From: an uncultured Bacteroidota bacterium
Lineage (GTDB): Bacteria; Bacteroidota; Bacteroidia; Chitinophagales; Chitinophagaceae
Length of the DNA: 6,604 nt
Direction: 5' to 3'
Assembly: GCA_903944755.1 (NCBI GenBank)
Contig: CAJATB010000267.1
Coordinates: 1-6,604, forward strand
Below the pieces are notes generated by a model, which was not told where the DNA came from, searched no databases, and saw only the letters and a program-made list of their open reading frames with translations. A program made the position numbers and the translations under genes. Below are positions 1-6,604 of the stretch, one piece after another; the stretch's first letter is position 1, and the number at the start of each line of letters is the position of its first letter.

Positions 1-18
1 CCGAATTATTTTATATAA

Positions 19-54
19 AAGCTCCGTTATAGACTACAGTCTATAACGGAGCTT
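19..54 (-). terminator. Rho-independent terminator hairpin, possibly bidirectional
   Basis: Two perfectly complementary 17-nt arms (19-35 and 38-54) flank two central bases, giving about 16 bp of stem with a tetraloop. On the minus strand the stem is followed by a short T run (TTTTATATAAAATAA), 30 nt beyond the stop of the GT9 gene, so it most likely ends the leftward transcript. On the plus strand a TTTTT run follows 5 nt after the stem (60-64), so it may also stop rightward transcription from a gene left of the window. The stem is long and fully symmetric. The call rests on structure and position; the bidirectional role is inferred. Confidence 0.8.
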
Positions 55-84
55 CTTGGTTTTTACGGGTAATAAAAATCCCTG

Positions 85-1092
85 TTAATTTGATGTAATA
101 AAATAGTTATTAGCCTTGGTAGCAATGCTTTCAATATTTTGTAGGCGCATGCATGCGAAATGTCCTTGCGGGCATTTGTTGGTGCCGTAATTAGAACAAG
201 GCTGGCAGCTTAAGCCCGTGACTATGGCATTATAATACATATCAGTTTGTTCCCCTAAAGTGCTTGGATAATAAGGTTCCACTTGCAGAGCAGGTGAAGT
301 GGCACCCCAAATAGCCACTGTTTTTTTATGGTAAGCGCAGGCAACATATAAAAAACCGGTATCATGTGAAATGACCGTTTTGGCGTTTTTGATAAGCAAG
401 GCTGATTCGTGTAAATTGAATTTACCACAAGCATTATAAACCTTTACTGAGTCAATTTTAGCCACTTGTTCCCCCTCGACAGCATCCTCCTTGCCTCCTA
501 TTAATATTACCGGATATTTTAAATGACTACATAAATCCTGTAACTGTTTTAACGGCAATTTTTTTGTCGCATAAGAAGCCCCTATTACTAATGCAATATA
601 TCCTGCTTGGTGCGCCGTAGGAATTGCTTCCGCTTTTAATTGAACTGTGTCAGGTACGAAATAATCCAACCCTTTGCCGTCATTCACCACGCCTAAACTA
701 GCTAGCGTGTCAACGCATCGGTCACTAATATGCCTTTGCGGCATAAAATTAAAATGCAATTTCGTTAATAAAAACTTTTGTATACTCAGCTTTTTGTAAG
801 TTAAAGCAGGAATGCCTAATGCTTTTTTAATTTTGTAGGTTCTAAAGTTATTATGCAAGTCAATTATATAATCGAAGTTTAAATGCTTCAATGACTCAAT
901 AACTACATCTAAATTATTATCAAAATAATGGAAATGATCAATATAAGGGTTCGCTTCGGTTACCGCCTTCATGGAAGCCTTGGTTAAAAAATGAATTTCC
1001 ACGCTAGGCAATTGCTGTTTTGCAGCGCGTATGGCAGGTGTGGTAAAAACTATATCACCAATAGAAGAAAAACGTATAAAAAGTAAACGCAT
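85..1092 (-). CDS. Glycosyltransferase family 9 (ADP-heptose:LPS heptosyltransferase-like)
   Basis: This 335-residue protein has the usual length and two-lobed GT-B layout of GT9 enzymes, which transfer heptose or a related sugar from a nucleotide donor to LPS core or other envelope glycans at the cytoplasmic face of the inner membrane. The N-terminal motif RFSSIGDIVFTTP (7-19) places an Asp at residue 13, where WaaC has its catalytic base. TKKLP (176-180) matches the donor-phosphate Lys region. SHDTGFLYVACA (242-253) with IWGATSP (261-267) is the C-terminal nucleotide-binding motif. The usual His of DTGxxH is Tyr249 here. A Cys-rich tail (C296, C299, C307, C314, with H311) is a feature I recall from many Bacteroidota GT9 proteins and could bind metal. 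The ATG at 1092 puts the conserved motif at the normal distance from the start; no Shine-Dalgarno is visible. It is last in the leftward gene series and is followed by a strong hairpin. The exact sugar and acceptor cannot be told. Confidence 0.9.
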   Translation of the reverse strand: MRLLFIRFSSIGDIVFTTPAIRAAKQQLPSVEIHFLTKASMKAVTEANPYIDHFHYFDNNLDVVIESLKHLNFDYIIDLHNNFRTYKIKKALGIPALTYKKLSIQKFLLTKLHFNFMPQRHISDRCVDTLASLGVVNDGKGLDYFVPDTVQLKAEAIPTAHQAGYIALVIGASYATKKLPLKQLQDLCSHLKYPVILIGGKEDAVEGEQVAKIDSVKVYNACGKFNLHESALLIKNAKTVISHDTGFLYVACAYHKKTVAIWGATSPALQVEPYYPSTLGEQTDMYYNAIVTGLSCQPCSNYGTNKCPQGHFACMRLQNIESIATKANNYFITSN

Positions 1093-1157
1093 ATTTTTTG
1101 CTCAAATATTAGTTATTAGTTTTAGACTAAGCAGTTTATAAACTACTTGGTATAGAA
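1093..1157. other. Short gap between MFS and GT9 genes
   Basis: This 65-nt AT-rich gap contains a 12-bp perfect palindrome (1133-1144, AGTTTATAAACT) and a 5-bp stem (1116-1120 with 1126-1130). Neither is followed by a convincing T run on the minus strand. The minus-strand sequence AATATTTG (complement of 1102-1109) matches the Bacteroidota -7 consensus TAnnTTTG at all but one position, so the GT9 gene may have its own promoter. No -33 TTTG is visible at the right distance. Whether GT9 is read from upstream or from here is undecided. Confidence 0.25.
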
Positions 1158-2407
1158 CTATGGGAGTGGGTTATCTAATTCTAAATAATCCAAATCCTTA
1201 TGATAAGTTTCTTCCGTAAAAACAAATGCTGTTAAGGTAATACTCATTACCACTATACCTGTAAAAATGCCGCTTTGCACAATACTCCATCCAAACATTT
1301 TCTGTAAAATATCCAAGAATAAAAAATTAATTAATGGTAAAGCTCCGCGAACCATGTTGGGGATGGTAGTAGCTGCTGTTGCCCTTAAATTAGTTCCAAA
1401 CTGCTCGGCTGCCATTTGATTAAATATTGCCCAAAGCCAGTACTAAAACCAAGGAAAGCACATATCGCATACATGCTGTCATCACTATTATTGTAGCCAC
1501 TAAAAAATAAAACCATCCCTATTATACTTAATATATAAAATACAAGTAACGCTTTTTTTCGGCTTTTAAAGTATTGGCTTACATAACCCACTAACAGGTC
1601 TCCAATCGCAATTCCAATATAGGCAAACATAATAGACCTTCCTGAGTCAATTAGGTTTTTGCCATACAATCCTGTAGCGAATTTATTACTATAATTTACT
1701 AGTACCCCAATAACAAACCAAGTAGGCAAGCCAATGAGTATTGCAGTACTATATTTTTTGAAACGTTTTTTAGAAGTAAAAAACATGAAAAAGTTTCCCT
1801 TATTAATATTAGCAAGCTTAGCCGATTCAAACATAAAGGACTCTGCTACTTTTACGCGAAGCAGTAGTAACATAAATCCCATTACACCTCCTATTTGATA
1901 ACAAAGCCTCCAGTCGTTTGTGTAGTTAAATGTGAAATAAGCAAATACAGCTCCTGATAAACCAATCCCTGCAATCATGGATGTAGCAATGCCTCGTTTA
2001 CTTTTTGGCAACATTTCAGATACTAAAGTTATACCTGCGCCCAATTCACCAGCTAGCCCTATTCCACCAATAAAACGGCAATAGGCGTATTGGTCGACTG
2101 TTTGAACATAGGAGGTTAAAATATTTGCAACAGAATACAGTACAATGGACCCAAACAAAACTTTTAGTCGGCCTTTTTTGTCGCCAATTACCCCCCAAAG
2201 TATGCCTCCTATTAATAGTCCTGACATTTGCCAGTTAATGATATGCGCGCTGTCTTCAATAATTGTTTCGGCAGTAGCCCCTAAACTCATTACACTTGTG
2301 TGGCGAACTATACTAAAAAGTAATAAATCGTAAACATCAACAAAGTATCCTAAAGCGGCAACAAAAACAGGCAAGGACAATAATCCGATTTGCTTATCGC
2401 TTTTCAT
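1158..2407 (-). pseudogene. MFS transporter interrupted by a single-base frameshift
   Basis: Two reading frames together make one 12-helix major facilitator permease. The first part (ATG 2407) encodes helices 1 to about 10: TM1 with D24 and D27, the loop 2-3 signature GDKKGR (75-80), the RFIGGIGLAGELGAG segment (111-125), and the end of the N-half at VAES (187-190). It continues correctly to Phe325 (codon 1433-1435), then runs through 15 unrelated residues to a stop. The following frame supplies the expected continuation WAIFNQMAAEQFGTNLRATA and the last helices, ending at TAG 1158. Restoring one T in the TTT at 1433-1435 gives a 416-residue protein of normal length. The ATG at 2407 is preferred over an in-frame TTG two codons upstream. 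The start lies 8 nt after the dedA stop, so the two are probably cotranscribed. The signatures resemble the sugar/metabolite:H+ symporter groups, but the substrate is unknown. It may be a real recent mutation or a sequencing error. Confidence 0.85.
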
Positions 2408-2415
2408 ACGCAAAT

Positions 2416-3087
2416 TTATTTTTTAACTTTATGAGTGATGACTTTAATGATAACTGGTGCAGTTGTAATTAATACAATGCCCAACACAATCACTTCTAAA
2501 TGATTCTTTAAATCGAAATTAAAACGAGCCAAAATCCAAGACTGTAAAAAATAACCCGAGCATAACATGCTTCCAACCCAAGCCAAGCAACCAATAATAT
2601 TAAACAGCATGAATTTTCGCTTATCCATTTGTACAATGCCTGCAACAATTGGGGCAAAAGTTCTTACAATAGGAATAAATCGAGCAATGATTATTGCGCC
2701 TGCACCATGCTTATCATAAAATTCTTCGGCTTGTAATAAATATTTCTTCTTAAAGAAAATGTTTTCCTTCCAATCGTACATAGTAGGGCCTACCTTGTTT
2801 CCAAAAGTGTACCCAATAAAATTACCCAATATACCCGCACTTGAAATAAATATAAATAATATGAGCAGGTTTACCCACTCGTTACTAGATGGATAAATTT
2901 CGGCAGCAAGTGGCGCACAATAAATACCTGCCACAAATAATAAACTATCGCCTGGCAAAAAGAAACCAGCGAATAATCCTGTTTCTGCAAATACTACAAA
3001 CATAATAAGCCAAAGCCCGCCATGTTCAATATAAAATTGCGGCTGTAGTAATTGGCTCCAATGAAACGCTTCTAATAAAGTAACCAT
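2416..3087 (-). CDS. DedA family (SNARE-associated/VTT domain) membrane protein
   Basis: From the ATG at 3087 this is a 223-residue polytopic inner-membrane protein of normal DedA length. The family is tied to membrane homeostasis, lipid carrier or phospholipid translocation and proton-motive-force-dependent resistance. Visible hallmarks are FAETGLFAGFFLPGDSLLF (33-51), with E35 and D47 at the same 12-residue spacing as the essential acidic pair E39/D51 of E. coli YqjA; the LGNFIGYTFGNKVG segment (87-100), where the common Asp is Asn; and ARFIPIVRTFAPIVAG (135-150), whose R136 and R142 have the spacing of the essential arginines R130/R136. An ATG 18 codons upstream (3141) would overlap the gltP end by 37 nt and adds a tail (MGGCIRRASS) that does not look conserved, so 3087 is preferred; it leaves a 17-nt gap. 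It sits between gltP and the MFS gene, probably in one operon. The transported substrate is not inferable. Confidence 0.9.
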   Translation of the reverse strand: MVTLLEAFHWSQLLQPQFYIEHGGLWLIMFVVFAETGLFAGFFLPGDSLLFVAGIYCAPLAAEIYPSSNEWVNLLILFIFISSAGILGNFIGYTFGNKVGPTMYDWKENIFFKKKYLLQAEEFYDKHGAGAIIIARFIPIVRTFAPIVAGIVQMDKRKFMLFNIIGCLAWVGSMLCSGYFLQSWILARFNFDLKNHLEVIVLGIVLITTAPVIIKVITHKVKK

Positions 3088-3104
3088 AGCTAAATAAATG
3101 AAAA

Positions 3105-4352
3105 TTATATTTGATGAGGCTCTTCTAATGCACCCTCCCATTTACTCACAACAGTTGTCGCTAAACTGTTTCCCAAAACGTTGGTGGCTGAACGGAACAT
3201 ATCGCAAAAATGATCAATAGGCAAAATTAGAGCGATCCCTTCTGGAGGAATATTAAACATCGCACAAGTAGCTGTAACAACTACTAGCGAAGCCCTTGGA
3301 ACTCCAGCAATTCCTTTACTAGTTAACATTAATACCATTAACATCGTTAATTGGGTACCAATGTCTAAATGTATCCCATAAGCTTGTGCAATTGCCATAC
3401 TAGCAAATGTCATATACATCATACTGCCATCTAAATTAAAGGAATAGCCTAATGGTAATATAAAGGATACAATTTTATCCTTACAACCAAAACGTTCTAA
3501 TTCTTCGGTAAGCTTAGGAAAAACTGCTTCACTACTTGTAGTACTAAATGCAATTACCAAGGGGGTTGTAATATGCTTTAATAAGCTTGGTACTCTTTTT
3601 CTTAAAATAATAAATCCAACGCCTAATAAAACAATCCATAACGCTGCAATACCAAATAAGAAATACAATAAATATTTGCCATAAAATATAAAAATGGCTA
3701 ACCCTTTAGTTGCGATCACTGCGGCAATGGCACCAAAAACACCCAATGGCGCAAAGTTCATTACATAGCCTACCATTTTTAAAATAATATGCGACACGGT
3801 TTCTAATGCTTTAATAAAGCCTTTAGCATAATCACCAATGGAAGCAGCAGCTACTCCAAAGAAAATACTAAATATTACAATTTGCAAAATTTCATTATTC
3901 GCCATGGCTTCAAACATGCTCTTTGGAAATACATGTTCAACGAAATTCAAAATACTAAATACCTGCGTTTTACCCATTAAGTCCTTTGCACCCGACATAT
4001 CGGCATTACTTAATTGAATACCTTCTCCTGGCTTGAAAATATTCACTAGCACTAATCCAATTAACAAACTAACCAGGGAAGCCGTGACAAACCATAAAAG
4101 TGCCTTGCCTCCAACTCTTCCTACTGTTTTCAAGTCCCCTAATTTTGCAATACCCACCACCAATGTCGAAAATACTAGTGGTGCAATAATCATTTGAACC
4201 AACCTTAAAAAGATAGTTGTTAATAATTTGACATTCTTGGAAAAGCCATCAATAGTTGCCTGATCTTGACTTTCGTGAATATAGTATCCTAAAAGGGCAC
4301 CCGCTATCATTGCAATAATGATATATATGGTGAGTTTGTTTGATTTTTTCAT
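3105..4352 (-). CDS. gltP: Dicarboxylate/amino acid:cation symporter, GltP-like (DAACS family)
   Basis: This 415-residue inner-membrane elevator transporter belongs to the glutamate/aspartate symporter family. Hairpin 1 has the serine-rich tip FSTTSSE (269-275). TM7 carries NLDGS (306-310), the counterpart of NMDGT. Hairpin 2 has SKGIAGVPRA (345-354). TM8 has D380, D384, R387, S388, N391 and N395. Compared with the archaeal GltPh, D384 (D394) would bind a substrate amino group and R387 (R397) the side-chain carboxylate, pointing to glutamate or aspartate rather than plain C4-dicarboxylates. N395 replaces the Na+-site D405, as I recall for the H+-coupled E. coli GltP, so proton coupling is inferred. 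The ATG at 4352 (MKKSNKLT, then TM1) is chosen over an ATG 21 codons upstream, which would add a non-conserved leader running through a palindrome. It is the first gene of the leftward group; dedA starts 17 nt after its stop. The symbol follows the best family match and is not proof of substrate. Confidence 0.9.
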   Translation of the reverse strand: MKKSNKLTIYIIIAMIAGALLGYYIHESQDQATIDGFSKNVKLLTTIFLRLVQMIIAPLVFSTLVVGIAKLGDLKTVGRVGGKALLWFVTASLVSLLIGLVLVNIFKPGEGIQLSNADMSGAKDLMGKTQVFSILNFVEHVFPKSMFEAMANNEILQIVIFSIFFGVAAASIGDYAKGFIKALETVSHIILKMVGYVMNFAPLGVFGAIAAVIATKGLAIFIFYGKYLLYFLFGIAALWIVLLGVGFIILRKRVPSLLKHITTPLVIAFSTTSSEAVFPKLTEELERFGCKDKIVSFILPLGYSFNLDGSMMYMTFASMAIAQAYGIHLDIGTQLTMLMVLMLTSKGIAGVPRASLVVVTATCAMFNIPPEGIALILPIDHFCDMFRSATNVLGNSLATTVVSKWEGALEEPHQI

Positions 4353-4530
4353 ACAGTTACTTAGTGATGCAATATAAGACTTAAGTCTTAAAAATAAGCT
4401 TAACCTTGACGGCATTTAGGCAGCCGAGATGGGGCTTTATTATCCACAAAAATGTTTGTCTTTTTAGTAAAAAGCGGTAATTGTTTGCAAAAAAAATGTT
4501 ACTTTCCATGTCAAATTGAAACCAATTACT
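4353..4530. promoter_or_regulatory. Divergent control region between gltP-like gene and APC permease
   Basis: These 178 nt separate two divergently transcribed amino-acid transporter genes and should carry both promoters. For the leftward gene, TATATTGC (complement of 4369-4376) resembles the Bacteroidota -7 box with one T missing and lies just upstream of the ATG. For the rightward gene there are only weak candidates: TACTTTCC (4500-4507), or TTTG (4455-4458) with a 19-nt spacer to TAATTG (4478-4483). The stretch is A/T rich, with an A run at 4489-4496. I see no small ORF or riboswitch-like structure. The promoters are inferred from motif resemblance only. Confidence 0.4.
4375..4390. repeat. 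Perfect 16-bp palindrome, candidate operator
   Basis: TAAGACTTAAGTCTTA reads identically on both strands, has no spacer, and stops matching at the flanking bases (4374 A, 4391 A). It lies 23-38 nt upstream of the preferred gltP start and overlaps the 5' edge of the suggested -7 box by 2 nt. With no loop it is a poor terminator but a good shape for a dimeric regulator site. No second copy was noticed in the window. The operator role is inferred. Confidence 0.45.
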
Positions 4531-6024
4531 ATGAGCTTATTTAGAAAAAAAGATCTTGCAGCCATGTTGGCTCAAGCTGAAGAAGGCGAAAAAGGACTAA
4601 AACGTACCCTTGGTGCCGGCAACTTAATTGCATTAGGCGTAGGCGCTATTATTGGTGCTGGCTTATTTGTTAGAACTGCTGCAGCTGCTGGACAAGCGGC
4701 AGGACCAGCAGTAACCATATCTTTTATTGTTGCGGCAATAGGTTGTGCATTTGCAGGCTTATGTTATGCTGAATTTGCAGCCATGATTCCTATTTCAGGA
4801 AGTGCCTACGCATATTCTTATGTGACAATGGGCGAAACAGTTGCTTGGATTATTGGATGGGCCTTAATTATGGAATATGCACTAGGGGCCGCTACGGTTT
4901 CAATTGCTTGGAGTGAATACTTAAACAAACTGCTCGGGGGGCGAATACCATATGAGTGGAGCCACTCCCCTTTTGAAAGTTTCACAGATACATTAGGCGT
5001 TACACATACTGGATTTATGAATGCCCCTGCGTTGGTGATTTTATTGTTGTTGACTTTATTGTTAATTAAAGGAACACAAGAATCAGCAATTGTAAATGGT
5101 GTGATTGTATTTATTAAAGTGGCTATTGTAATTATTTTTATAGTATTAGGATGGCAGTTTATTAATCCTGCAAACCATACTCCTTATTTAATTCCTGCCG
5201 ACCAAGCTCCAGTAATTGATGCTGGTGGAAAAGTAATTGCCGACTATTCGGGTGTGTTTAAGCACGGCTGGGGTGGTGTACTAGGTGGCGCTGCAATTGT
5301 ATTCTTTGCCTTTATTGGTTTTGATGCTGTTTCAACTGCTGCACAAGAAGCAAAGAACCCGAAAAGAGACATGCCAATTGGTATCCTAGGGTCTCTAGCA
5401 GTTTGTACTATTTTATACATATTATTTGGACACGTATTAACAGGTGTTGCAAACTGGAAAGACTTTGTTGATCCATTAAAAGGAAGAGAAGCTTCAGTTG
5501 CATACGCTATTTCAACTTATATGACTGGTTATGGCTGGTTAGCTACTGCAGTTACTGTTGCAATTTTAGCTGGTTTTTCATCGGTTATATTGGTAATGTT
5601 AATGGGTCAGTCTCGTGTATTTTACTCTATGGCAAATGATGGTTTATTGCCTAAAGTATTTTCGGACTTACACCCTAAGTACAGAACTCCCTATAAGTCA
5701 AACTGGATCTTATTTGTATTTGTAGGTGCTTTTGCTGCATTTGTACCTGGTAATGTTGCCGGTGATTTAACTTCATTTGGTACTTTATTTGCATTTGTGC
5801 TAGTAAGTTTAGGTATTTGGATTTTACGCCGCAAGTCGCCAGATATGGAACGTCCATTCAAAACTCCATTGGTGCCATTAGTGCCAATTTTAGGGGCAAT
5901 TATTTGTTTGGCTATGATTTTCGCACTAGATGCTCAAACATTGAAGGTGGCGGCTATATGGATGGCCCTAGGCTTAGTAGTCTACTTCCTTTATGGTAAA
6001 AGACATAGTAAATTGAATAACTAA
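4531..6024 (+). CDS. APC superfamily amino acid permease (cationic amino acid transporter/YfnA type)
   Basis: This 497-residue inner-membrane permease has the length and pattern of bacterial CAT-type transporters. A short cytoplasmic N-terminus (MSLFRKKDLAAML) leads into TM1 with the unwound substrate motif GAIIGAGLF (38-46), which binds the amino acid carboxylate in APC proteins. The segment GWALIMEYALGAA (109-121) in TM3, with E115, is family-typical. TM6 has GFDAVSTAAQEAKNPKRDMP (263-282), a strong CAT/YfnA signature. TM8 and its flank (GQSRVFYSMANDGLLP, 359-374) are also characteristic. A periplasmic or loop insert of about 45 residues (208-250) lies between TM5 and TM6. The ATG at 4531 is chosen; an in-frame TTG at 4516 would add only MKPIT and is less likely. 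The gene stands alone, divergent from gltP, with its own terminator 21 nt after the stop. The substrate could be cationic or neutral amino acids; symport with H+ is typical of the family. Confidence 0.92.
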   Translation: MSLFRKKDLAAMLAQAEEGEKGLKRTLGAGNLIALGVGAIIGAGLFVRTAAAAGQAAGPAVTISFIVAAIGCAFAGLCYAEFAAMIPISGSAYAYSYVTMGETVAWIIGWALIMEYALGAATVSIAWSEYLNKLLGGRIPYEWSHSPFESFTDTLGVTHTGFMNAPALVILLLLTLLLIKGTQESAIVNGVIVFIKVAIVIIFIVLGWQFINPANHTPYLIPADQAPVIDAGGKVIADYSGVFKHGWGGVLGGAAIVFFAFIGFDAVSTAAQEAKNPKRDMPIGILGSLAVCTILYILFGHVLTGVANWKDFVDPLKGREASVAYAISTYMTGYGWLATAVTVAILAGFSSVILVMLMGQSRVFYSMANDGLLPKVFSDLHPKYRTPYKSNWILFVFVGAFAAFVPGNVAGDLTSFGTLFAFVLVSLGIWILRRKSPDMERPFKTPLVPLVPILGAIICLAMIFALDAQTLKVAAIWMALGLVVYFLYGKRHSKLNN

Positions 6025-6044
6025 TTCGGTTTAGTGATAAAATT

Positions 6045-6077
6045 AAAATAGTCCCGATTTTCGGGACTATTTTTTTT
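6045..6077 (+). terminator. Rho-independent terminator of the APC permease gene
   Basis: The arms AAAATAGTCCCGA (6045-6057) and TCGGGACTATTTT (6061-6073) form a 13-bp perfect stem closed by a TTT loop, followed by a T run to 6077. The stem begins 21 nt after the permease stop. It insulates the permease from the next gene and ends only 4 nt before that gene's -7 element. Confidence 0.93.
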
Positions 6078-6081
6078 GTGC

Positions 6082-6089
6082 TACTTTTG
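6082..6089 (+). promoter_or_regulatory. Bacteroidota-type -7 promoter element for yebC
   Basis: TACTTTTG matches the Bacteroidota -7 consensus TAnnTTTG at every defined position and lies 21 nt upstream of the yebC ATG, leaving room for a short leader. No TTTG stands at the usual -33 distance, where the terminator stem lies instead. The assignment rests on motif and position. Confidence 0.55.
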
Positions 6090-6110
6090 CGAACCTTAAA
6101 TAATGAAAGT

Positions 6111-6604
6111 ATGGGAAGGATATTTGAAGTAAGAAAAGCCACGATGTTCAAAAGATTCGATCGTATGGCGAAACAATTTACCCGTATAGGTAAAGAAATT
6201 GTGATTGCTGTAAAAGCAAGTGGCCCTAATCCAGACGACAACCCCGCATTAAGAAGACTTTACCAAAATGCACGAGGTGCTGGTATGCCTAAGGACCGTG
6301 TGGAAGCTGCTATTAAGCGAGCAATGGGAAAGGACACTAGTAACTACGAGGAAATTTTATACGAAGGATACGCCCCTCATGGCGTTGCGCTGCTAGTTGA
6401 AACTGCTACTGATAATCACGTAAGAACTGTTGCTAATGTTAAAAGTCATTTTAACAAAGGCCATGGTGCATTAGGTAACAGCGGAAGCGTAAGTTTTCAG
6501 TTTAAAAAAATGGGGGTTTTTAAATTGAACCCTGAAGGATTGAACATGGATGATTTAGAATTAGAATTAATTGACCATGGATTAGACGAATTAGGAGAAA
6601 GTAA
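6111..6604 (+). CDS. YebC/PmpR family protein (TACO1 homologue), 3' end outside window
   Basis: The frame is open from ATG 6111 to the window end, giving 164 codons of a protein that is usually about 240 residues, so roughly two thirds is present. The start MGRIFEVRKATMFKR is the Bacteroidota form of the YebC N-terminus, and the following KQFTRIGKEIVIAVKASGP, ARGAGMPKDRVEAAIKRAMG and YEGYAPHGVALLVETATDN segments are highly conserved family blocks. Members have been described as DNA-binding transcriptional regulators (PmpR) and, more recently, as ribosome-associated factors that help translation of difficult sequences such as proline stretches, like mitochondrial TACO1. The ATG at 6111 is clear because conserved residues begin at once. 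It is separated from the upstream permease by a strong terminator and is probably transcribed independently. Family membership is firm; the molecular role is taken from family knowledge. Confidence 0.93.
   Translation, partial: MGRIFEVRKATMFKRFDRMAKQFTRIGKEIVIAVKASGPNPDDNPALRRLYQNARGAGMPKDRVEAAIKRAMGKDTSNYEEILYEGYAPHGVALLVETATDNHVRTVANVKSHFNKGHGALGNSGSVSFQFKKMGVFKLNPEGLNMDDLELELIDHGLDELGES

Noticed and set aside
1133..1144. 12-bp palindrome AGTTTATAAACT as terminator or operator
   Set aside because: It is AT-only in its core, lacks a loop and T run, and such short palindromes are expected by chance in AT-rich DNA.
1158..1415. Separate 85-residue protein starting at the ATG at 1415
   Set aside because: Its sequence is the C-terminal end of an MFS transporter, and the Met is an internal residue of that protein in the restored frame.
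1420..1445. Programmed -1 ribosomal frameshifting to join the two MFS parts
   Set aside because: The zero-frame codons GGC TTT GGG do not form a canonical X XXY YYZ slippery heptamer (the base before TTT is C), no downstream hairpin is evident, and MFS transporters are not known to use this mechanism.
2145..2333. Plus-strand 62-residue reading frame inside the MFS gene
   Set aside because: It is antisense to a well-supported coding region and has no recognisable family features.
3088..3141. Upstream ATG start for dedA at 3141
   Set aside because: It would overlap the gltP coding end by 37 nt and add a tail unlike DedA N-termini; the ATG at 3087 fits better, although it cannot be excluded.
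4353..4415. Upstream ATG start for the gltP-like gene at 4415
   Set aside because: The extra 21 residues precede a normal MKKSNKLT start, are not family-like, and are encoded across the palindrome and probable promoter.
5675..5857. Minus-strand 60-residue reading frame inside the permease gene
   Set aside because: It is antisense to conserved permease helices and has a low-complexity Gln/His-rich translation typical of a shadow frame.
5817..5999. Plus-strand 60-residue frame near the permease end
   Set aside because: It is an out-of-frame overlap with the permease, with no start signal or family match.
5954..6241. Minus-strand 95-residue reading frame across the permease end, terminator and yebC start
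   Set aside because: It runs through a strong terminator and antisense to the conserved YebC N-terminus, so it is chance.

Overview
The window looks like an ordinary chromosomal stretch from a Bacteroidota bacterium, perhaps of the Chitinophagales or a related order. The clues are its AT-rich composition, the near absence of Shine-Dalgarno sequences, promoter-like motifs of the Bacteroidota TAnnTTTG type, a YebC protein with the N-terminus typical of this phylum (MGRIFEVRK), and a GT9 glycosyltransferase with the Cys-rich tail often seen in this phylum. The lineage is inferred from these features; no marker gene settles it.

Layout. Positions 19-54 hold a long perfect hairpin that terminates the leftward genes. 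Four genes then lie on the minus strand. Read in the direction of transcription from about 4400, they are a glutamate/aspartate-type symporter (gltP-like, start 4352), a DedA-family membrane protein (start 3087), a major facilitator transporter broken by one missing base (start 2407), and a GT9 heptosyltransferase-like enzyme (start 1092). The first three are separated by only 17 and 8 nt and probably form one transcript. The GT9 gene follows after 74 nt measured from the MFS stop's 5' neighbour sequence, i.e. a short gap at 1093-1157. A 178-nt divergent intergenic region (4353-4530) contains a perfect 16-bp palindrome just upstream of gltP. A cationic-amino-acid-type APC permease runs rightward from it (4531-6024) and ends at a textbook terminator (6045-6077). 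Directly after that, a Bacteroidota-type -7 element precedes a yebC/pmpR-family gene (6111 onward) that is cut off by the window edge.

How the genes fit together. Two amino-acid transporters (gltP-like and APC) are transcribed divergently from a shared control region, which suggests a nutrient-uptake locus. DedA proteins are linked to membrane homeostasis, lipid translocation and proton-motive-force-dependent phenotypes. The GT9 enzyme belongs to the cell envelope (LPS or other surface glycan). YebC is an independent translation/transcription-associated gene.

I found no mobile element, CRISPR array, tRNA or rRNA, and no evidence for an undescribed multi-gene system. The most notable observations are the single-base frameshift in the MFS gene, the palindrome next to the gltP promoter region, and a His-to-Tyr change in the nucleotide-sugar motif of the GT9 enzyme.
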